DNA of 64,000 nt, taken from Proteromonas lacertae (lineage: Eukaryota > Sar > Bigyra > Opalinata > Proteromonadidae). The stretch is from NCBI GenBank assembly GCA_002245135.1, contig NGBS01000312.1, forward strand, positions 62,001 to 126,000, written 5' to 3'. The translations under genes and the position numbers were made by a program. Below are positions 56,620 to 64,000 of this stretch, one piece after another; within the stretch, counting starts at the first letter, position 1; every line of letters begins with the position of its first letter. The notes under the pieces are model-generated. The model was not told the origin of the DNA. It ran no database searches and saw only the letters and a list, made by a program, of their open reading frames with translations.

Positions 56620-57079
56620 AGTTAAATAGTTTTTTAAATAGTTTTTTTGTGATTTCAGTCATGTAAAGCGTATAATGAAGAATGACAAATAATTTATAAC
56701 TTCCACTTTTTATAAATCCATTCAATTCTCTCTATTATTCATCATTATATTATTTATAGATAATACTACACTTCCCATTTCGTTCTTTATCAACAAAGGA
56801 GAACAACAATTGTATAAACCAAATAATACTTTCACTCTTCCACATAAATGATTGTCACTTTTTATATCACTTCTAAACATCAATTACTATAAAATTACAT
56901 ACTTCTTTATAGAAACATATTTTATCTCACTTTTATATTTCAAATTCAGTTTCAAATAATCACATGACCAACATGATAACATCCTTATATACTCTGCTTT
57001 TCTTAATCAAGAATTAAATTTTTGAAATTTGAAAAAGAAACGAATCAATATTTTGAAACATTCCAAAATCTTTAATTTG
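56620..57079. other. Intergenic interval upstream of the pseudokinase-LRR gene
   Basis: About 460 bp, AT-rich, between two genes on the same strand. The only open frame (minus strand, 56540-56725) runs antisense to the E2F 3' end and looks spurious. No RNA gene seen. It presumably holds the promoter of the pseudokinase-LRR gene. Confidence 0.45.
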
Positions 57080-60000
57080 ATGAATTGTTTGTTAGGAGAT
57101 ATATTATGTCGGATAATACCATATGATTGTAAAGTATTTTGTTTATTTCTATTTGTAGATAAAAGATCGAGTTGAAAAGAGTTTAAGTGAAATAGATTTA
57201 GTAGTAGAGAATGAGAGTGAAAGAAAGATGTTAAAAATCTTAAATGTAAATGAGATAAAAGAGAAGGGACTATTACAGTTTATAGAAAACCACTTGTTTT
57301 TATCAGATAGTTGTTTACCCTTCATATATCCTTTAAAAATGTATCAGTTGAATAGATGTGATGAACATATGATATTATTGCGAGATTTTTACACTATAGA
57401 TTTAGAAGAGATGATTAAAAGTAACTCCTTTTCTGTGAGTGATATATGTGTTGTTATATGTTCTTTATGTGATATAGTAATGATATTGATTGAATATAAG
57501 ATAGTAATTGGTAATTTGAAGAGTAGTAACATAGTGTATGAAGAGAAAGGTAATGAAATGAAGTTATGTGATTTATACTTGAATGATTTGAGAAAAGAAG
57601 AAGATTGGAGAGTATATGATATATGCTTTAAAAGCCCAGAAGAGTTGAATGGATTAGAATGTAATGAGAGAAGTGTGATTTGGTCAATTGGATGTATATT
57701 ATATGAAATGATTTGTAAGAAATTACCATTTAATGAAGATAATAATATCATCAAAACAATGAATAATATTGTGAGATGTAAATACAGTTTTGATGTAGAA
57801 TGTGATGATATAATGAAAGAAATAATAGAAAGAATGTTAAAAGTGAAGAGAGAAGATAGAATGAGTTTAAAAGAGTTGAAAAAAGAAATGATAAAAATGA
57901 GTGAAATATTGAGAGATGATAAGAATAATATAGTGATATGTGAAGAAAGAAAAGAAACGCTATATCATAATGATATAGAAATTCTAACACTTTTGCCAAA
58001 AGAATATTATCTTGAAAATGATAAATATGAAGACATTCGTAATAGTAATTTTATGAGATTAATAGAAATGGCACACAAAAATAAAGAATATTTCATAAGA
58101 ATAATATCGATATTATTGATAACGAAATTATACAAAGGAGATAATTCAATTGAAGGTTATCGACCATTTAGCATCCTTCATAAAAATCAACAAGGTTTTA
58201 ATGTTAATTTAGATGAACTGTTGTTTAATATTAATGTTGATGAAGATAAAGAAACAATCGTAATTGATTCGAAATGTATATGTTTATGCGATGATGGAAT
58301 TAATTATTTCCTGAGAGTATTGAGATATATTAATCCAACAAAACTGAAAATATGTATATTTTATGAATGTAAATATTTAGTTGGTGTTTATATTCCTTTC
58401 AAAAAACAGTCAATATTTGGATCATATTTTAGTCAATTGTCAAATCTGCAAAAGTTAGAAATGTTATTATGTAATCTCAACTTTTGTTTCATCCAATCAT
58501 TTGTGAAATCACTTCCTTTTATGAAGCTTACATATTTACAGCTTTCATGTATTCATTGTTTTATTTTATTATATTACAAAATAGATAATCCAATTGGTGG
58601 TGAAGGATTTAAATTGTTAATTCCATATTTGCATTTATTAGTCAGTAAAGGTAAAGGGCTTAATCTCTATAGAATGAATTTGAATGACGAATCAATTTCA
58701 TTACTTTTAAACAATAGAAATATTACTGAAGAAATTGTTTATTTAAATTTGAATGATAATATAATCAGTGATAAAGGATTGGAGTTATTTTCAAACAGTT
58801 TGAAGCAGTTTTCCTATCTAAAAAGATTGGAATTTTCAAATAATCATATAACAGACAAAGGAATAATATCCTTTTCTAAACACATATCTTGTTTAACAGA
58901 ACTGGAATGTGTAATATTATGTGGTGGTAAAATCGAATATGATGGAATTAAATCTCTATTTAATAATCTTTCCAAAAATCCAAAACTAAAAACAGTAGGA
59001 TGTAATATGTCAACAGAAAAAATACTTGAAGATATAGAAATAGTGAAATCGAATAGATTTAAAGATATAGAGTATTTGTATTTGAGTAGTATTATTTTCT
59101 ATTTTTCTATTCATTAGATAGTAATATAACATTAAAAAGTGTTGAAATACTGATTAACAATCTGTCTTCATTTCCAAATCTTAAACGAATAGATTTATAT
59201 GAAAATGTGATAGGTGATACAGGTATGAAAATATTATCTCCTCATTGCAATTTGTTGAAAGGTGAATATAATTGTTTTTTGCTTTCAAGTATTATACTTT
59301 ATTTTATCTTGAATAGAAGTAAGAATATCTTCAATTGGACTTAAGTATTTGTTAGATGGTTTAAAGAGTATTAATGAGAATGTTGCCCTTGATATAAGTG
59401 ATAATAATATTGATTCAGATGGAATAAAATATTTGGTAAATTACATAAAAGAAAAAGATAATATTAAGAAATTAGACATTCACAGTATATATTATAGTGT
59501 ATATATTTGTTAATAGGCAATCCAATAAGCAATGAAGGATTTGAACTTCTATTAGACAATTTAGATAGGTTAATAAATGACAAAGAAATGGATTTGAGTG
59601 ATATGTCATTAGATGATGAAAGTTTCATATTATTAGCTAATCAATTTGATTCAATTGAAAAATGTGATAAAATTAATCTAAATGGAAATGATGTGGGAAT
59701 AAAAGGAATGAAATACATTTGTTCCAAAACATTAGAAAAAAAGAATATCCATTTATTCAGATGAAGTGTAAATCATGGACAAATGATGAATTACAGTATT
59801 ATTTGAACTATTGTATTAAAAAGAACAGTTATTCTTGTGATTTATAAAGTATTGAATATCTATTTCTAGCTCAATAGATTTGAATATAAATGATTCTCAT
59901 ATTTCATTAATAAAAAGAATCAAATATTGTTGTTATGATTTATCAAACAACAAAATCAGCATCAAGGGTTTTAAAGATTTAACAGGTGAATATTGTAGTT

Positions 60001-60441
60001 TGATGAAAATATTTAACAATGAAATTGGAGATGAAGGTGTTGAGATTATATATAAACATTTAGATAGATTTGTTGTAGATTGTAAAACATTAAATCTCTC
60101 AAGTATTTTATGAATATAATAATTTTGTAAACTCAATAGATATTGGAATGAGTGAGAAAGGATTAAGAGTGTTAATAGAAAGACTAAAAGATTATAAACT
60201 ATTAGATGAGATAGATATATCCGGAAATGAATTAAATGAAAGAGAATTAAGATTGATGAAAGAAAATAGAGAAATATTAGAATTTATGACTGAACTAAAT
60301 ATTACAGTAAAAGAAAATATAGATCAATCAGAATTAAAATCATTTCTAGAAACATTTTCTTCAATTGGAACAATAAAATTAAATGGGATTAGTAAAGAAG
60401 TAAAGAAAGAAATTGTAGAAGATTATTTGAATGTAGAATAA
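57080..60441 (+). CDS. Probable pseudokinase fused to leucine-rich repeats
   Basis: The first exon MNCLLGDILCRIIPYDCK (57080-57133) joins by a 25-nt intron to IKDRVEKSLSEIDLVVENES and a kinase-like fold. The catalytic loop reads VIGNLKSSNIV (HRD lost) and the metal site LCDLYLN (DFG lost), with CILYEMICKKLPF and MSLKELKKEM in the C lobe. From about residue 270 come RNase-inhibitor-type LRRs, for example LNLNDNIISDKGLELFSNSL and LDISDNNIDSDGIKYLV. Introns at 59086-59117, about 59264-59317, 59486-59515 and 60103-60139 fall at similar points in the repeats. Near 59760-59880 the frame breaks and I could not splice it; the 3' exon recovers to a TAA at 60441. The whole is about 1,050 residues. Confidence 0.6.
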
Positions 60442-60790
60442 TTACATTATTTCATTATTGTTTTATTATTATTATTATTATTATTATTATGTGTTTGATT
60501 TTGTGTAATTGTAGAGAAAATAACAATTCTTTCAAGCTTTGTGATCAAGCTTTTTCATTTACATTAATAAACAATATCATAATCGCTTGATTAAACATCT
60601 TATTCTATAAAATTGTGTTAATCTTAAAGTTTTACATATAAAGTGAGTATTTTATATATAAGATTTCAAACATAACCAAAATCTACAATCTATTATACTG
60701 ATCACATTTCTTGATTAATATTAACAAAACAACAACAAATTCAATACACATAATTTATAATAATAGAAACAATATTGAATTTATTTTTTA
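60442..60790. other. Convergent 3' spacer with (ATT)n and TCAAGCTT words
   Basis: About 350 bp between the ends of the LRR gene and MTR4. It starts with an ATT repeat (about 60463-60490), then has two TCAAGCTT words (about 60532 and 60545) in TGTGATCAAGC context. No gene is visible. The same word is found in front of several genes, so its presence between two 3' ends weakens a pure promoter reading. Confidence 0.45.
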
Positions 60791-61042
60791 TTAATTCAAA
60801 TAAAGAGAAGCAGCAAATACTATATCTCTTTTTATACACTTTATTGCTTCAGTGAACTTGCTTTCTAAATCATTATTTCCTATTGCATGAGAAGCATCTA
60901 TCAATTCTCTCAATAATTCTTCTTCACGACGAATACATCTAATTACGCTACCTTCATATATACTGTCATTCTTCTTACAGATTTCACTGAAAGAATCTCC
61001 TTTTGCCCAACCATATACAATCTAATAAATATGAATAACATA

Positions 61043-61084
<42 letters not shown>

Positions 61085-64000
61085 ACTACAGCTGGTTTAT
61101 ATTTATGAACATATTCTTCTAAATCTAACTCCATCTTTGCATCTATTAATACTTGTCCTAACCTTCTTGCACTATCTTCTAATCGTTTTATTACTTCCAA
61201 CATATCCTGTGGAACATGAATATTTTCATCACATTTCTCTTCAAACACCAACATACTTAATAAACCACATAATTGAGGAATTGTTAAATCGTTAAAGACA
61301 TTGTCGAATATTAATTCTGTTAATAATAATTCATCACTTGCATTGATTTCACAAGCTACTTTGCCTTTCATTAATACTACGTTCTTATCATCAATGTATT
61401 CCAAACGACGTAATACTCTTTTCATCATTTTTAATTGATCCTATAAATATATATATATATAAATTAATATATACGGTTAAAGCTAATTCTTCAGCATATT
61501 TTACTTCTAATTTCAAATTCTTTTTCTTCTCTTCAAGCTTAATTCGATTTACATAATCCTTATAATCTTTACTATTCACATCTACATCACTCATCATTCT
61601 TATTTCTTCTTCAAAATTCTTTTGATTTTCAATCAATTTACCAATTTTACTCTCATTGATTTTCAAATCTTTTACTGGATTCAATAGTGGAATATTATTA
61701 TTAAATCTCTTCTTCACTTCTTTTATCTTTTCATATGTTTGATTTCGTTTATGTACACTCTTCAAGTCTTTATCTAATTGTAATATTATTGATGATATGT
61801 TGTAAATGGTTGATAATGTTACATTGATTGCTAACATATTACCTCTTTTAGTAGGTGGACAAGGAAGTGGATTATCTTTAGTTGAATCTGGATCACACTA
61901 TATATACAACATAAATAGAAAAATTAAAAAAAAATATCATATATATACATATAATAAAACATCAACAGTATATAAGTCACATATATTGTCTGGATTATTA
62001 ACATCACTTATTGTACTTTTACTACACTGTAATACGCATCCCCAATCAAACAGATTATTTTTACTTTTAATCTCTACCAATCTTCCACAAATCAAGAACT
62101 TTATTAAATTTGGACTGCTATTGATCATTCGTCTGATTAAATTATCATTTTCTTTTATTTTTTCTGTTAAAGCATAATGTTTTCCAATATTTTTATCATC
62201 ACTAATACTAAGTTTTGATAATTCACTTTCTATTTCATGAATCTTGTTTAATAATAAAGGAGCTTTCTATAATAATAATAATAATAATATATATATATAT
62301 ATACTTGTTGTTTTTGATATTGATAAAATGAATGTTTAATAATATATTCAGGATCAGCATCTTCTACTCTCATTAAATTCAATAACATATTATATCCCAA
62401 ATAAAATGAACTATTTAATGGGTCAGCATCACCTTTCAATATACTCTTCACATCATTTGGTTCTATCTTTTCATCCAACATCTGTATAACAATACCTCTT
62501 AAATCTTTACCTCTTCTACCAGCTCTTCCACTCATTTGAATGTATTCCCCACTGGTTATTAATCTAAAATCTTTACCATCATATTTCTTTATATTTGTAA
62601 AGACTACAGTTCTTGCAGGCATATTCACACCCATTGCAAAGGTTTCTGTAGCAAATAAAACCTTTAATAATCCTTCCTGGAATAATATTTCAATTATTTC
62701 CTTCAGTATTGGCAGTAAACCACCATGATGTATACCAACTCCATTCATTAATAACGGTAACATTGAGTTCACTTGAGGTAAACGTTTATCTTCATCACTC
62801 AAGCCATCAATTGCGGCTTGATATACTTCTTTAATCATTTTTTGTTCATCTTTAGTTGTATAACAATCTTGAGCTATTACATTACCATATCCTTCACATT
62901 CTTTCTTACTAAAACTGAAAATAATCACTGGATCGTAATTCTTATCCATTATTAACTTCACTATTTGTTTTAAATTCGATTCTGTGGTTGTTTTTGATTG
63001 TTTTTTACTGTTTTTACTCATCACCTGTTCTTCTAATTCACCACTAGCCATCGTACTTACTGCTTTTTGAAAATTCTTTTCTCTAAATTTCCCAGTTTCA
63101 TCTAAGACTAAATACAATCCATTACTACCTGATGTATATATATAATGTTGCAATGGAGTAGGTCTAAACTCAGTATATAGCACATGAACCTTCTGATGGT
63201 GTGTATCTGCAATCCATCCAGCAAATTCTTTACCGTTTGGTATAGTTGCTGACAAGAAAACATACCTCACTTTATGTGGTAATAAAACAATACTTTCCTC
63301 CCATACTACTCCTCTTTCTAAATCTCTCATGTAATGGATTTCATCATAGATCACCCAAGCTACTTCTCTTAATATTTCACTACCTCTGTATAACATCGAT
63401 CGAAGAATCTCAGTTGTCATTACTAAACATGATGCATTTGGACTGATTGTTACATCTCCTGTCATTAATCCTACATCATTGAACTCTTCGTGGAGATCTC
63501 TGTATTTTTGGTTACTTAATGCTTTGATTGGTGATGTATAAATTACTCTCTGCTTATCTCTTAACGCCATTGCAATTGCATATTCTGCTACTGCTGTCTT
63601 TCCTGCTGATGTGTGAGCAGTAACTAATACTGATTCACCTTTTTCGAGAAATTCTATTGATTTTGCTTGAAATGGATCTAATGGGAAGGAATATGTTTTA
63701 GCTGGAGTTGGATTAGGTGTCCAAGAAGGCTGAACTTCTCCATCCAATGGTAATACTTCTTCATGTAGAGTAAATTTACTATCATTGCTTAATGTATCTT
63801 TTTGAGTGTTTACACTTGGAACAGCTGGTATCTCTGGCTCTATTTCATCTACTTCTGGTGTTGGTGTAGATTTAGGGCTTCTTAACTGGTTTAGATTTTT
63901 CTATTCCTTCATTATTTCGCTTTGCAGGTCTATTTATATTATTTTTATAGTACATACTTTTCGGATGTATCGCTCTGGAATACACCAAATAGATCTAAGT
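60791..64000 (-). CDS. MTR4: MTR4 (SKI2-like) exosome RNA helicase, start beyond the right edge
   Basis: The 5' end lies outside; the visible start [11 protein letters not shown] matches the MTR4 N-terminal Nop-like peptide. Helicase motifs: [28 protein letters not shown] (Walker A), DEIHYMRD (DExH), [12 protein letters not shown], then [16 protein letters not shown] and [10 protein letters not shown]. Downstream are the arch and C-terminal DSHCT domains ([20 protein letters not shown]). Introns include pure TA repeats (61023-61078 and about 62266-62305). MTR4 feeds RNA to the nuclear exosome (TRAMP). Near 63875-63877 a CCC/GGG run shifts the frame by one base between KSKPVKKP and [10 protein letters not shown]. 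Because the gene is usually essential, a base-count error is likely. Confidence 0.93.

Noticed and set aside
1-64000. Transposons, retroelements and virus-like elements.
   Set aside because: I found no transposase, reverse transcriptase, integrase or capsid signatures, no long terminal repeats and no inverted repeats flanking the duplicate at 17501. Divergent copies could be missed by eye.

Overview
This is a gene-dense, strongly AT-rich (roughly three quarters A+T by eye) piece of a nuclear eukaryotic genome. About forty protein genes can be recognised on both strands, plus one tRNA. TAA, TAG and TGA all end recognisable genes, so I assume the standard code. Nearly every gene that can be checked against a known family is split by extremely short spliceosomal introns, usually 25-40 nt, starting GTAT and ending TAG. 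Many were placed by restoring conserved protein motifs, and the frames then close. Several proteins carry poly-Q or poly-N tracts. The cilium and centriole genes (PLK4-like kinase, CFAP36, a CSPP1-like protein) imply a flagellated cell. I would call it an AT-rich, flagellated unicellular eukaryote of unresolved lineage; the window alone does not name it.

Layout. 1-7.6 kb: end of an EGF-like protein, V-ATPase c'' back to back with UVRAG/Vps38, a small Tudor-like gene, tRNA-Leu(CAA), a pseudokinase-SPRY gene and a CSPP1-like protein. 7.6-9.1 kb: apparently empty. 9.1-22.9 kb: a block of about thirteen short, mostly type II membrane proteins: glycosyltransferases (two GT92 plus a fragment, two fucosyltransferase-like, two DxRD-type, two EQD-type, one HtrL/YibB-like), two FkbM-like methyltransferases, a DUF268 protein and an OafA-type acyltransferase. 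Several are paralogous pairs and several are damaged, which looks like an evolving Golgi glycan locus. 23-34.8 kb: housekeeping genes (MTAP-like protein, TRAPPC5, lipoate ligase, LSm3, importin beta-1, THOC5, a histone-fold-like protein, a CCCH zinc-finger protein). 34.8-36.3 kb: apparently empty. 36.3-43.9 kb: secretory pathway and surface genes (GT15 mannosyltransferase, a repetitive probably GPI-anchored protein, a secreted Fe/Mn superoxide dismutase, a cysteine-rich GCC-repeat protein). 44-64 kb: CCDC137-like, MCMBP, PLK4-like, NUFIP1-like, CFAP36, a bHLH-PAS factor head to head with an atypical E2F, a pseudokinase-LRR protein and the RNA helicase MTR4, which runs off the right edge.

How the genes relate. 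Beyond the glycan block, the clearest themes are the centriole/cilium set and cell-cycle control (E2F, MCMBP, PLK4). Divergent neighbours are usually only 20-100 bp apart and once overlap at their start codons, so bidirectional promoters must be common. The most unusual single gene is the E2F-like factor at 54.9-56.6 kb: a PDZ-like domain appears to lie between its two DNA-binding domains, and a RanBP2-type zinc finger sits at its end. Several genes, including the normally essential MTR4, contain single-base frame breaks, most in A or C runs. Consensus error must therefore be separated from real decay before any gene here is called a pseudogene.
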